In this document: in pieces, positions 54,594-63,301 of the stretch
How the letters are laid out: the number at the start of each line of letters is the position of its first letter
Position numbering within the stretch: the first letter of the stretch is position 1
From: JBBQUN01 sp963698395
GTDB lineage: Bacteria > Actinomycetota > Acidimicrobiia > Acidimicrobiales > SZUA-35
Reading direction: 5' to 3'
Length of the DNA: 64,000 bases
Assembly (NCBI GenBank): GCA_963698395.1
Contig: CAVOQQ010000008.1
Coordinates: 248,001-312,000, forward strand
Translations under genes and position numbers: made by a program
Notes under the pieces: model-generated
What the model was told of the DNA's origin: nothing
Database searches by the model: none
Seen by the model: the letters and a program-made list of their open reading frames with translations, nothing else

Positions 54594-55156
54594 CGGCCCG
54601 ACACCTCCGCCACCTCATCGGCCAGTGCCGCCAGGGCCCGGGCCGCGAGCGCCTCGAGCGAGTAGTCGACTCGCTCGTGGCCCAGGGTGGCCACCACGCC
54701 GCCGGCCGCACCGTCGACCTCGAGACGGGCGTTCGGTCCGAGCTGCTCGACGGCGCGCCGAGTCAATGCCTGGACGAGTTCTCCGTAGCGGGGATCGGAT
54801 CGCATGGTGCGGGCCGATGCGGTGGTCTGCTCGATCAGCAACTGCCGGTGAGCCCGTCGCCGGGCGAGGGCGAGACCGCTCGCGTGGTTGCGTTCGGCTG
54901 CGATCGCCTGGTCGAAGGCCGCCGCGGCCGACCGTTCACGCCGCTCGACCGCCAGCTCGACCGCATGATCGGCGACTTCCTGCTCCTGCGACACTCGCTT
55001 GTCCGCCGCCTCCTGTGCTCGTTGGCGAAGGTCGATGGCCTGGGCTTCGGCCTCATCGATCAGGGCGCCGCGAACCGACGCCAGTGCGGCGGTGACGGCC
55101 TCGAGGCGCTCCGGTCGGGCTTCCGCCCGGGGAACGGTGTCCTGTTTCCACGGCAT
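54590..55156 (-). CDS. ntpE: V/A-type ATPase subunit E (peripheral stalk)
   Basis: 188 aa. A long N-terminal helix (ALIDEAEAQAIDLRQRAQEA to ARRRAHRQLLIEQTTAS) and a C-terminal globular domain (YGELVQALTRRAVEQLGPNA, VVATLGHERVDYSLEAL) match subunit E. Identity rests on this architecture and the gene order. Confidence 0.8.
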   Translation of the reverse strand: MPWKQDTVPRAEARPERLEAVTAALASVRGALIDEAEAQAIDLRQRAQEAADKRVSQEQEVADHAVELAVERRERSAAAAFDQAIAAERNHASGLALARRRAHRQLLIEQTTASARTMRSDPRYGELVQALTRRAVEQLGPNARLEVDGAAGGVVATLGHERVDYSLEALAARALAALADEVAEVSGR

Positions 55157-55159
55157 CGT

Positions 55160-55414
55160 TCATCGCTCCGAGGTCGCTGCGTGGGCGGAGGTGGCCGTCG
55201 GGAGGACGACGCGCAGGAGCCGGGGATGACGGTCCAGCGGTTCCCGCAGTGCTCGGGCCGACTGCTCGGTGAGAATGATGAGACCGACGTCGTCGTCGAG
55301 TTCGTCGAAGGCCGCAACCATCGACTCGTCGGTGTCGGCCCGGAGGACGCGCACGCCGGCCAACGCCAATCCGTCGAGTTCGTGCGACTCGCCCAGCGCC
55401 ACGACACTGCTCAT
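55160..55414 (-). CDS. ntpF: V/A-type ATPase subunit F
   Basis: 84 aa from ATG 55414: VVALGESHELDGLALAGVRV, then VGLIILTEQSARALREPL, the small Rossmann-like fold of subunit F. A TTG at 55459 would add 15 residues encoded by a 15-bp repeat. The gap to subunit E is 3 bases. Confidence 0.82.
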   Translation of the reverse strand: MSSVVALGESHELDGLALAGVRVLRADTDESMVAAFDELDDDVGLIILTEQSARALREPLDRHPRLLRVVLPTATSAHAATSER

Positions 55415-55423
55415 CTCCGGCTC

Positions 55424-55459
55424 CTCCAAGCTCTCGTTCTCCAAGCTCTCTTTCTCCAA
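55424..55459 (-). repeat. 15-bp direct repeat at the 5' end of the subunit F gene
   Basis: CTCCAAGCTCTCGTT and CTCCAAGCTCTCTTT are adjacent, followed by a partial third CTCCAA. If translated from TTG 55459 they give the ESLENESLEE-type N-terminus. Confidence 0.6.
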
Positions 55460-55483
55460 CCGGTGCTCCTCATCTCCTGCTCC

Positions 55484-55948
55484 TCAGACCTTGTTCAGGA
55501 TGAGGACGGCAACGATGAGGCCGTAGATGGCAATGCCCTCGGCGAGGCCGACGACGACCATGGCCCGGCCGAAGAGATCGGGCTGTTCGCTGACCGTGGC
55601 CAGCGCGGCCGAACCGGTGTAGGCGACGGCGATGCCAGCGCCGATCGCCGACGCGGCCACGGCGATGGCAGCACCGAGAAAGGCCGATCCCGAGTCGACG
55701 CCGGTGCTCGTCGTGGTCGTCTGCGTCGGCTGCACCGTGACGGCGGCGGCCGCCGTCGAGGTGTCATCCGTGGCGCCGCTTTCGCTCGTCGTCGCGCCGA
55801 TGACCATCACCAGCATCGCCAGCGCGAGGGTGATCCCGGCGACACCGGCTTGGAGCCGTCGCGCCGAGTGCGGATGCCGCCGACGTCCGAGTTGCAGGAC
55901 GGTGGCTGCCGGCACGACGAGAACGAGCGCAAGGATCCAGGGGTTCAT
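55484..55948 (-). CDS. ntpK: V/A-type ATPase subunit K (membrane rotor proteolipid)
   Basis: 154 aa, four membrane helices. The first two (WILALVLVVPAATVLQL and AGVAGITLALAMLVMVIG) are joined by a Thr/Ala/Ser-rich linker (about 63-82) to the proteolipid pair: SAFLGAAIAVAASAIGAGIA and VVVGLAEGIAIYGLIVAVLI. The Glu in GLAEGIAIYG is the ion-binding residue. This arrangement is known in V-type ATPases of anaerobes. Whether H+ or Na+ is carried cannot be told by eye. Start overlaps subunit I by 4 bases. Confidence 0.9.
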   Translation of the reverse strand: MNPWILALVLVVPAATVLQLGRRRHPHSARRLQAGVAGITLALAMLVMVIGATTSESGATDDTSTAAAAVTVQPTQTTTTSTGVDSGSAFLGAAIAVAASAIGAGIAVAYTGSAALATVSEQPDLFGRAMVVVGLAEGIAIYGLIVAVLILNKV

Positions 55949-57228
55949 GACGACTCCAGTTGTTCGAGAGGACGATGCCAGGGCACGAACGGCCGACCCT
56001 GGAGAAGGAAGAGCCGCGAGAACAGCTCGTAGTACTCGAGCCGCAAGGCCTGGATGGCGCCGACGAGCGCCCCGAGAGCAAAGGCGGCGATGTTGCCGAC
56101 GACGAAGAGTGCCGCAGCCTCGACGATCGAGACGACGCCACCTCGTCCCCACAGGGCGGCGGTGCCATCCCAGACCACGCTGGTGATGACGGCGTGGGTG
56201 AGGCCGAACGCTGCCAGCCGGGTGAACGACACCACGGCCGATCCCAGTCGAAGCACCGTGTCGAACATCTCGATGATCGCCTGGGCCCAGCCGGTCGGGC
56301 CGACACCGGTTTGCGCCACCAGCCCGACCGCCACCAACACCAAGCCGGCGCCGCCCGCCACCATCGCCATCGACGACAACCATGTGGGGCCGCCGAGCGC
56401 GGTCGCCAGGGCCGAGACGAGTCCGACGAACAACAGCGTGCCGCCGAGGCCCGACGCGTCGTAGAGCGCAACGGCGGGGCCGGATTCCCGCCACCGATTC
56501 ACGGTCGAATAGACGAAGGTGATCGCGAGCAAGCACGTCCCGGCCACCAGCCCGGCCACCAGCAGCGTCTGCGGCTCTTCGAGGGGGTGCAACCACAGTG
56601 TCGGGACCAGACCCGTGGGTCCAAAGGCCTCGCCGTAGAGCAGCCCGAACCCGGCAGCGGCAACGCCGGCACCCACGAGGAAGGAGGCGAACCCCGACAG
56701 GGCAGCGAGCCGGCCCGAGGTCGCTCGACCGACGGCGAGACCGAAGAGGGCGAGCGCCAGGCCGTGGGCGACGTCGCCGAACATCATCCCGAACATCAGC
56801 ATGTAGGAGAGGGCGGCAAAGAACGTCGGGTCGACGTCCCGGTAGGGAATGGTGCCGTACGTCGTGACGAGGGGTCGCAACGCGGTCCCGATCATCGACT
56901 CTGCATGCAACGTAGGGGTCAGCAGCCCACGACGCATCGGGATCTCCGCCACGCCACCACCGAGTGGTTCCACTCGTGCCCGCAGCGGTTCGATCTGCTC
57001 CGCGGGCATCCATCCGGTGAGCGTCGAGCACGGTCCGATGTGCCGGGCCGACAGCAGTCGCTGCTCCGGTGTCGCCATGGGATCGTCCTCGGCGCCGTCG
57101 AGGTGATCGGGCTCGAAGACCCCGGCATCGGCCACGGTCGCCAAGACCGCCACGGCGCGACCTGCGGGTGCGACGATCGCCACTCGTCGCATCGGCATCG
57201 ACAACGGCACCACGTCACGCCACGACAT
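55945..57228 (-). CDS. ntpI: V/A-type ATPase subunit I (membrane stator), short form
   Basis: 427 aa, while the family usually has about 600-680. The N-terminal cytoplasmic domain is cut down to about 140 residues, but the membrane half is complete: YMLMFGMMFGDVAHGLAL, VVSFTRLAAFGLTHAVI, ALRLEYYELFSRLF. The Arg in SFTRLAAFGL is the likely ion-channel arginine. Start ATG 57228 overlaps the subunit C gene by 14 bases. Confidence 0.87.
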   Translation of the reverse strand: MSWRDVVPLSMPMRRVAIVAPAGRAVAVLATVADAGVFEPDHLDGAEDDPMATPEQRLLSARHIGPCSTLTGWMPAEQIEPLRARVEPLGGGVAEIPMRRGLLTPTLHAESMIGTALRPLVTTYGTIPYRDVDPTFFAALSYMLMFGMMFGDVAHGLALALFGLAVGRATSGRLAALSGFASFLVGAGVAAAGFGLLYGEAFGPTGLVPTLWLHPLEEPQTLLVAGLVAGTCLLAITFVYSTVNRWRESGPAVALYDASGLGGTLLFVGLVSALATALGGPTWLSSMAMVAGGAGLVLVAVGLVAQTGVGPTGWAQAIIEMFDTVLRLGSAVVSFTRLAAFGLTHAVITSVVWDGTAALWGRGGVVSIVEAAALFVVGNIAAFALGALVGAIQALRLEYYELFSRLFLLQGRPFVPWHRPLEQLESS

Positions 57229-58132
57229 CGAACACCTCGGCCGGGGAACGGCCGGCGATTTCGATCGCGCCATCCACTCGCCGTCGATCGACGAGGAAGC
57301 GCATCATGACCGCGGCGACGGCGGAGCGGCGAGCGCCCACCTGCGCCGCCATTCGTTGGGCGTCGGACTCACACCGGTTGACGACCCGCATCTCGGCCGA
57401 CCAGAGATCACTCGGTGACGTCAGCCCCTCGAGTGCCCAGGTGGCAGATGGCGGCAACCGTTGCTCCAGTTGGGACAGGGTCGTGGCCTTCCGCCACGAT
57501 CGTCCGAGCAACCGATCGACGTTTGCCGCCGTCGGTGCCGGCAACGGTCGATCGAAGGCGAAGGTCTCTCGGGCGAGGGCCACGGCGGCCGCACCGCGTG
57601 CCACGGTGCCGAATTCGCCGACCGTCCGAGCGAGGCGTCGCAACCAGGCGATTCGCAACCCGACGCCGATCGAGATCAGGTCGTCGCCACCAGGATCGCC
57701 CCACGTCGATCGGTTCAGCACGTCCCGCACGCCTTCGGCCGATGGAGCCGCCGCCACCTGGGGCCACGCGATGGCAAGAGAGCCGAGGTCGACCGCCGGC
57801 GGCATCTCGTTCCCGGCGAGTTCGGCCAGGCGGTGCTCGATGTTGGTGATCTCGACGGGGCCGGCGAACATCCGCGCCATACCGGCGGCGTTTGCCGGGA
57901 GCCATCCCGCCATCACGCGCAGGTACCAGCAGGTCGTGGAGGCAACGGCGCGGTGTGCGGCCGCTCGGTCGGCCAGCGGGTCCAGTTCCGCGCCGTAGAT
58001 CGTCGCACCGAGGGCCGCTCGGGCGTCGGGCCAGCTCTCGGAACGTGACAGGGCACGTGCTCCCTCGGCACCGACGAGGCGCAACGTGAGCAGCCGCCCT
58101 CTCGTCGATGAGGCAACCCAGCCGATACTCAT
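57215..58132 (-). CDS. ntpC: V/A-type ATPase subunit C (d-type)
   Basis: 305 aa, all helical, matching the three-fold helical funnel that joins the central stalk to the K ring (AGWLPANAAGMARMFAGPVE, IAWLRRLARTVGEF). Sequence is diverged and the call depends partly on position between subunits H and I. Start overlaps the H gene stop by 4 bases. Confidence 0.75.
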   Translation of the reverse strand: MSIGWVASSTRGRLLTLRLVGAEGARALSRSESWPDARAALGATIYGAELDPLADRAAAHRAVASTTCWYLRVMAGWLPANAAGMARMFAGPVEITNIEHRLAELAGNEMPPAVDLGSLAIAWPQVAAAPSAEGVRDVLNRSTWGDPGGDDLISIGVGLRIAWLRRLARTVGEFGTVARGAAAVALARETFAFDRPLPAPTAANVDRLLGRSWRKATTLSQLEQRLPPSATWALEGLTSPSDLWSAEMRVVNRCESDAQRMAAQVGARRSAVAAVMMRFLVDRRRVDGAIEIAGRSPAEVFDVVA

Positions 58133-58587
58133 GATCCACGTCTCTCGTCACCGGGCAGCGGTGTCAGCGCCATCGACCAGATGGTCTCGAGCGCCTTCTC
58201 GACGAGCCGTGGTGTGTTCTCGGCTGCCGCGGCATCGATGCGTTCGATCTCGCGTCGGGCCTGTTCGAGGACGACCGCCCGCTCGTCTCCGAGCCGTTGG
58301 TCGTGTGTGGTCATGGTCAGGGCCTCTGCTCGGGCAATACGGTCCGGCAGCTGCTGGCGTAGCCGTTCGACCCGACGATCAGCCTCGCCCCGGATGGCGT
58401 CACTCTCGGACCGGGCGGACTCGACGATCGCGTCGGCCTCGGCGACGAAGGTGGCGATGACCTCGGCGACCACGGCCAGCTCTGCACGACGATCGGCTTC
58501 GTCACGTTGTCGTTCGCCCTCGGTCGGTGCACCTGGTGCCCCGGCGGGACGAATGCGTTCGAGAAGCTCGCTCAGCGCGAGTACCAC
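58129..58587 (-). CDS. V/A-type ATPase subunit H/G (peripheral stalk)
   Basis: 152 aa. ALSELLERIRPAGAPG starts it, then a long coiled coil (AEVIATFVAEADAIVESARS, DAIRGEADRRVERLRQQL). It fits the H/G peripheral-stalk subunit that pairs with E. First gene of the ten-gene operon that runs to 50436. Confidence 0.75.
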   Translation of the reverse strand: MVLALSELLERIRPAGAPGAPTEGERQRDEADRRAELAVVAEVIATFVAEADAIVESARSESDAIRGEADRRVERLRQQLPDRIARAEALTMTTHDQRLGDERAVVLEQARREIERIDAAAAENTPRLVEKALETIWSMALTPLPGDERRGS

Positions 58588-58694
58588 GGGTTCTTCCTCG
58601 CCTCGTCTGCGTTCACCGCCACGGTCGTCGGGTCACATCTACCGACGACAACGAGATGGTCAACACCGCATCAACGGGCGCTCGGGGCAACCGT

Positions 58695-59804
58695 TCAAGC
58701 CGTGATCGGGAGGCTGCCCTGTCGAGCGTCGTCGACGAGCTTGCGATACAGCTCGACGTGTTCGTCGACCATGCGGTCGGCGCCGAAACGACGTTCGGCT
58801 GCCCGTCGGCAGTCCGCTCGATCGATCCGATCGATCGTCGCGAGCCGCTCGACCATGTCGACCTCGTCGTCGCAGAGGTAGCCGGTGACCTCGTGCTCGA
58901 TGATCTCCGACGCCGCCCCTTCGGGGAACGAGATCACCGGTGTCCCGCTGGCCAGTGCCTCGATCATCACGAGCCCGAACGGTTCGGGCCAGCGGATGGG
59001 GTTGAGCAACGCCTCGGCCCCCGCCAGGAGATCGAGTTTCTGCTGCCCACCGACAGATCCGAGGTAGGTGGCGTCGTCGCCGAGGAGGGGTTGGATGACC
59101 TCCTCGAAGTACCGATGCTCGGCCGGCTCCCACATCTTCGCCGCGATGATCAGCCGCTTGCCTGCCGATCGGGCCACGTTGATGGCGCGATGCACACCCT
59201 TGTCGGGGCTCATCCGTCCGAGGAACAGCACATACCCGCCGTCGCCGGCGCCGAAGGTGAAGTCGCCGAGTTCGATGCCGTGGTGGATGACGCTGGTCAC
59301 CGGCACCGACGGTGCGGTCGAGCGCTGGTGTTCGGAGATGGCGATGATGGCGGTGCCGCCACCGATCATCTCGTAGAGCGTGCGCAGCGGGGGAGTGAAC
59401 GGCCCGTGGACGGTCGTCACCACGGGGATGCCGACAGCGGCAACCCGTGCCCAGAGCAAGCCGAGCAACGTGTGGTCGTGGATGACGTCCATGTCGGTGA
59501 ACGCGGCATAGGCGGCCTCGACGTGGCTCAGTTCCGACATGAGGTCGGCGTTGGTACCGACGGCCTCGGGGTGCAGCGATCGGCGTCGCACCGGGCAGGT
59601 CGAGTCACCCGTGGTGAACAGGGTCACGTCATGCCCTCGGGTCACGAGACCCCGAGCCAGCATGTCGATGACCAGTTCGGTGCCTCCGTAGACGAGGGGC
59701 GGGACGGCCACCCAGGGCGGAGCGATGATCCCAATGCGCAGCTGACGGTCGGCGGTGGTGAGATCCAACCGTACGGGGCTGCCTGCGGGCTCGGGCGAGG
59801 CCAT
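58695..59804 (-). CDS. Family 4 glycosyltransferase
   Basis: 369 aa. GT-B fold: N-terminal PPWVAVPPLVYGGTELVIDM, then DVIHDHTLLGLL; C-terminal domain with YVLFLGRMSPDKGVHRAI and the nucleotide-sugar motif RWPEPFGLVMIEALASGTPV. It probably makes a glycan or glucoside; the sugar is unknown. ATG at 59804 has GAGGAG seven bases upstream; 59888 is an unlikely longer start. Glycan genes follow on the same strand upstream. Confidence 0.85.
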   Translation of the reverse strand: MASPEPAGSPVRLDLTTADRQLRIGIIAPPWVAVPPLVYGGTELVIDMLARGLVTRGHDVTLFTTGDSTCPVRRRSLHPEAVGTNADLMSELSHVEAAYAAFTDMDVIHDHTLLGLLWARVAAVGIPVVTTVHGPFTPPLRTLYEMIGGGTAIIAISEHQRSTAPSVPVTSVIHHGIELGDFTFGAGDGGYVLFLGRMSPDKGVHRAINVARSAGKRLIIAAKMWEPAEHRYFEEVIQPLLGDDATYLGSVGGQQKLDLLAGAEALLNPIRWPEPFGLVMIEALASGTPVISFPEGAASEIIEHEVTGYLCDDEVDMVERLATIDRIDRADCRRAAERRFGADRMVDEHVELYRKLVDDARQGSLPITA

Positions 59805-60006
59805 GACGAAACTCCTCGGTGCGGGTCGTCGAAACGTGGCGGTCTTGATCGGTGTCGTGCCGATGGGGTACGACTCGAGCGTCGCCACCGGACTTGGTCT
59901 GTACGTGGTGGTGAGATCAACTCGCCGTCAATGCCCATGGCCGAGCCGATGCGCCTCGTCGATCGAACGAAGGACGGTCACCATCCGCCACCCACGCGGT
60001 GGCCGG

Positions 60007-62136
60007 TCAACGCCGGTTGATCTCCAGGAGCAGATTCGGTGGAACACCGTCCACGACGACCTGGTCACCCTCGACTGCGATCGACGCCCGGGTCTCGCCG
60101 AGGGTGAGTCCGCGCACGTGCAGACGCGTGGTTCCGGCGGGAAGCCGTGGGCGCAGCCGGAGATGACCGGTGAGCAGGTTCGGCTCGAGTCCCAGCAGCG
60201 ACCGGGCGACCAGCAGCGGTGCGGCCGCCGCCCAGGCCTGGGGCGAACACGATGCCGGGTAGGGAATGACGGCGGGGAGATCGGTGATCGAGAACCCGGC
60301 GAACAGTTCGGGGAGGCGGCCCCCGTTCGAGGAGCCGGCGCGCAGCAAACCTTCGGCGACCATCGCTGCGGCATCGTCGAGGCCGTAGCGGGCAAGGCCG
60401 GCGATGGCGATGGCGGTGTCATGGGGCCACACCGAGCCGCAGTGGTAGGAAAGAGGATTGAAGGCCGGGTTGTCGGCCGACAGCGTGCGCAGACCCCAAC
60501 CGGTGAACATCGCGGGCGAGGTCAGATGCTCGGCCAACCGTGACGCACGATCGTCGGGAACGATGCCGGTCCACAGGAGGTGACCGAGGTTGGAGGTCAA
60601 CGAGCCGATCGGCTGTTTGTCTCCATCGAGTCCGATGGCATACCAGCCCTGATCCTCGAGCCAGAACGCCTCGTTGAATCGGGTGTACATCTCGTCGGCC
60701 AGCCGATCGAAATGGTCCCGGACCGACGGAGGTTCGCCGAGGGCGGCAGCCAACGCCGCCCGGCCCCGGTAGGCGGCGTAGACGTAGCCCTGGACCTCGC
60801 ACAGTGCGATCGGTCCGGTTGCGATGCGACCGTCGGCGTGACGGATCCCGTCCCAGGAGTCCTTCCAGCCCTGGTTCTCGAGCCCGCTCGGATCGCTTCG
60901 CAGGTATTCGACGAAGCCGTCGCCGTCTCGATCGCCGGCTCCCTGCACCCACTCGAGCGCCCGGTCGACCGCCGGCATCAGGCCCTCGATGATCGGGGTG
61001 ATGCCGGTCCATCGGGCGAGTTCGGCCACGAGCATCACGAACAACGGTGTGGCGTCGGTGGTGCCGTAGTACGTGTTGCTCCCGCCGAGCAGGCGAGCCG
61101 CTTCGGCATCGAACCGGACCTCGTGCAGGATCCGGCCCGGCTGCTCCTCGGTCGTCGGGTCGTTCCGGGTTCCCTGGTTGTCCGCCAACTCGAGCAGGAC
61201 CCCAACGGCCAGGTGTGGATCGAGGGGCAGGGCCATCCAGCTGGCGATCAGGGAGTCACGCCCGAACAGCGTCATGAACCAGGGGGCTCCGGCCGCGACG
61301 ACCACACGCTCAGGGTGCGCCGGATCGAAGATGCGGAGCGATCCGAGGTCGTCCGCAGCTCGGTGCAACGTGGTGGCGAGGTCGACGTCGTCGGTGTCGA
61401 ACGTGGTGACGGCCTCGCGCCACATCCGCAGTCGGGTGAGTGGAATGGCCTCGTGTACCGGTTCGCCACACCGGTAGTGCGGGTCGAGCGCCGAGCCGGC
61501 AACGGTGACCCCCACCAGGAAGCAGTTCGTCCAACGCTCGCCGGGCCGCAAGGTCCGTTCCCACACCAACTGCCCGCCTTCGATGCGGTCGGGCGGGACC
61601 GAGCAGCGGAGATGGACACCATCGAGCGCGTTCGGCGAGGTGGACGGGGGAGCGCCGATCAGGATCGAGCCGTTCTCGTCTCGCCCCACGGGTGCACGCC
61701 ACTCGCTCTCGCGGCCCGCCTTCACATCGAACAGACCACCGAAGTCAGACCCAACGCCCAGGCGGATCGTCATCGTGGCATCGGTCGCCCCGAAGTGCCG
61801 GATCTCGAGGTCTTCTCGCATGCCGTGGCCGAGATGTCGGGCTTGGATGACCGTCGTCGGTGCGTCGGCCAGCAGGGGATCGACGACTCGTCCGACGAAG
61901 GTGGCGGAGAACGGTCCGTTGGGAATGACCGACAACGCATCGACGTCACTGCCGTTGACGCTCATCCGCCAGTGCGAAAGCACCCGGGTGTCGAACATGA
62001 AGAGCCCATTCGAACCATGACCGGTGATGTCGCCGCTCGGGTCACACACCATGAAGGTCGTGCCGTCGACGAGCGTGACGGCGCCACCGCCGGTGCCGGC
62101 GCTTTCACCGTCGAACGTCCATGGATTGGTGGTCAT
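60007..62136 (-). CDS. Glycogen-debranching-type amylo-alpha-1,6-glucosidase
   Basis: 709 aa. An N-terminal debranching-enzyme beta domain (TFMVCDPSGDITGHGSNGLF, MFDTRVLSHWRM) is followed by an (alpha/alpha)6 barrel (APWFMTLFGRDSLIASWMAL, GLENQGWKDSWDGIRHADGR, SVWPHDTAIAIAGLARYG). This is the stand-alone MGH1-type protein that releases glucose from alpha-glucan branch points. It lies between the GT4 gene and the stress genes, near a GH65 phosphorylase. Confidence 0.9.
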   Translation of the reverse strand: MTTNPWTFDGESAGTGGGAVTLVDGTTFMVCDPSGDITGHGSNGLFMFDTRVLSHWRMSVNGSDVDALSVIPNGPFSATFVGRVVDPLLADAPTTVIQARHLGHGMREDLEIRHFGATDATMTIRLGVGSDFGGLFDVKAGRESEWRAPVGRDENGSILIGAPPSTSPNALDGVHLRCSVPPDRIEGGQLVWERTLRPGERWTNCFLVGVTVAGSALDPHYRCGEPVHEAIPLTRLRMWREAVTTFDTDDVDLATTLHRAADDLGSLRIFDPAHPERVVVAAGAPWFMTLFGRDSLIASWMALPLDPHLAVGVLLELADNQGTRNDPTTEEQPGRILHEVRFDAEAARLLGGSNTYYGTTDATPLFVMLVAELARWTGITPIIEGLMPAVDRALEWVQGAGDRDGDGFVEYLRSDPSGLENQGWKDSWDGIRHADGRIATGPIALCEVQGYVYAAYRGRAALAAALGEPPSVRDHFDRLADEMYTRFNEAFWLEDQGWYAIGLDGDKQPIGSLTSNLGHLLWTGIVPDDRASRLAEHLTSPAMFTGWGLRTLSADNPAFNPLSYHCGSVWPHDTAIAIAGLARYGLDDAAAMVAEGLLRAGSSNGGRLPELFAGFSITDLPAVIPYPASCSPQAWAAAAPLLVARSLLGLEPNLLTGHLRLRPRLPAGTTRLHVRGLTLGETRASIAVEGDQVVVDGVPPNLLLEINRR

Positions 62137-62250
62137 GAGGCACCTTTCGTTCGCGGGCTGTCGGATCTTCGTTCAGTGTGCTCGCCATCGACGGCGCCGA
62201 CAGGGTCGTTGGTCTCTACGATTCCCGGTCGCCGAACGTCACAGTGAGGT

Positions 62251-62538
62251 ATGTCACCTTCTGATACCGACCGCGCCGCTCCCGACGACCGTGCTCCCGA
62301 CGACCGTGCCCCTGAAGACCCTGCCCCTGAAGACCCTGGCATCGACATCGGCGATGCCATCCCCCTCGACGTCTGCCCAGGCTGCGACGGGCGGGACTTC
62401 CTCGTCGAATCGCACCCCGAGGTGGTGTTCCGTTGTCTCGGCTGTGCCGCAGCGTGGCGCGTCCACCTCGGTTTTGTCTGGGCTGCCGATGCTCCTGCCC
62501 CCGACGCCGTCCTTCCTGAGGGCGCCCAGGGGCCCTGA
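62251..62538 (+). CDS. Small zinc-ribbon protein
   Basis: 95 aa. Residues 9-30 are Asp/Pro/Ala repeats (APDDRAPDDRAPEDPAPEDP). The rest has CPGCDGRDF and, 20 residues later, CLGCAAAW, a four-Cys zinc ribbon. It diverges from the glucosidase gene by 114 bases. No enzyme motif; perhaps a small regulator or assembly factor. Confidence 0.65.
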   Translation: MSPSDTDRAAPDDRAPDDRAPEDPAPEDPGIDIGDAIPLDVCPGCDGRDFLVESHPEVVFRCLGCAAAWRVHLGFVWAADAPAPDAVLPEGAQGP

Positions 62539-62566
62539 CGAACGCCGGACGATCGGCGGTCGCTCA

Positions 62567-63301
62567 TCACTTGATCGGCGCCACGATCAGCGGGACGGGA
62601 CTCTCGCCCAGGAGGCGTCTGATCACCTCGGCCCGCCCCGGCCCCAGGTCCTGGCTCCAGGCAACGACGATCGCGTCGGCCGGCTGTTCGATGGCCTCCT
62701 CGATGATGTGGTGGGCGGGGTCTCCCACTCGCACCACGCATCGCTCGGCGTGTTCGGGCAGATGCCGGCGGCCGAACTCCTCGGCGAGCACGCCCAGTTC
62801 CTCGCTCGTCGCGACGAAGGGCGGCAGTGCCGCGGAGTCGTAGAAGTGCACGACTCGCACGTGGGCCCCGGCGTCGGTCAATGCCCGGACGATGGGGCTG
62901 ATCGCGGTGGTCGTCGCCATCACACCGTCGAGCGGGACGAGCAACTGAGGGTGGGTGGTGACGAGCCCGCGATGGTCAGGCGGCAGCACGATCAGCGGCA
63001 CCGGCGAGGTGGCAACCAGCGAGCGTGCGAGGTGGCCGATCGGCTTGGCCCGGGTCGAGCGGGACGCCAGGACCGCGGCGATCACGTCGTCAGCCTCGAG
63101 CTCGCGCCGTAGCACCTGATCCGGATCGCCGACCAGCACGCGAACGTCGTCGCCGACATGCACGTCGGGGCTGTCGTCACCCGGTGGGCGGACGTGAATG
63201 GCATCGACGGTGGCGTCGATCACCGTGGCCAGACTCGAGGCCGTTCGCAGCACGGAGAACATCGTGGGTGAATCGTCGAGCAGCGCAAGCAGGCGGGTCA
63301 T
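62567..63301 (-). CDS. Universal stress protein, two Usp domains
   Basis: 244 aa: MTRLLALLDDSPTMFSVLRT, SLVATSPVPLIVLPPDHRG, then domain 2 with QLLVPLDGVMATTTAISPIV and RRLLGESPVPLIVAPIK. The glycine-loop motifs are weak (IGHLARSLV; a strong G-2x-G is missing), so ATP binding is uncertain. Start overlaps the GH65 stop by 4 bases. Confidence 0.82.
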   Translation of the reverse strand: MTRLLALLDDSPTMFSVLRTASSLATVIDATVDAIHVRPPGDDSPDVHVGDDVRVLVGDPDQVLRRELEADDVIAAVLASRSTRAKPIGHLARSLVATSPVPLIVLPPDHRGLVTTHPQLLVPLDGVMATTTAISPIVRALTDAGAHVRVVHFYDSAALPPFVATSEELGVLAEEFGRRHLPEHAERCVVRVGDPAHHIIEEAIEQPADAIVVAWSQDLGPGRAEVIRRLLGESPVPLIVAPIK

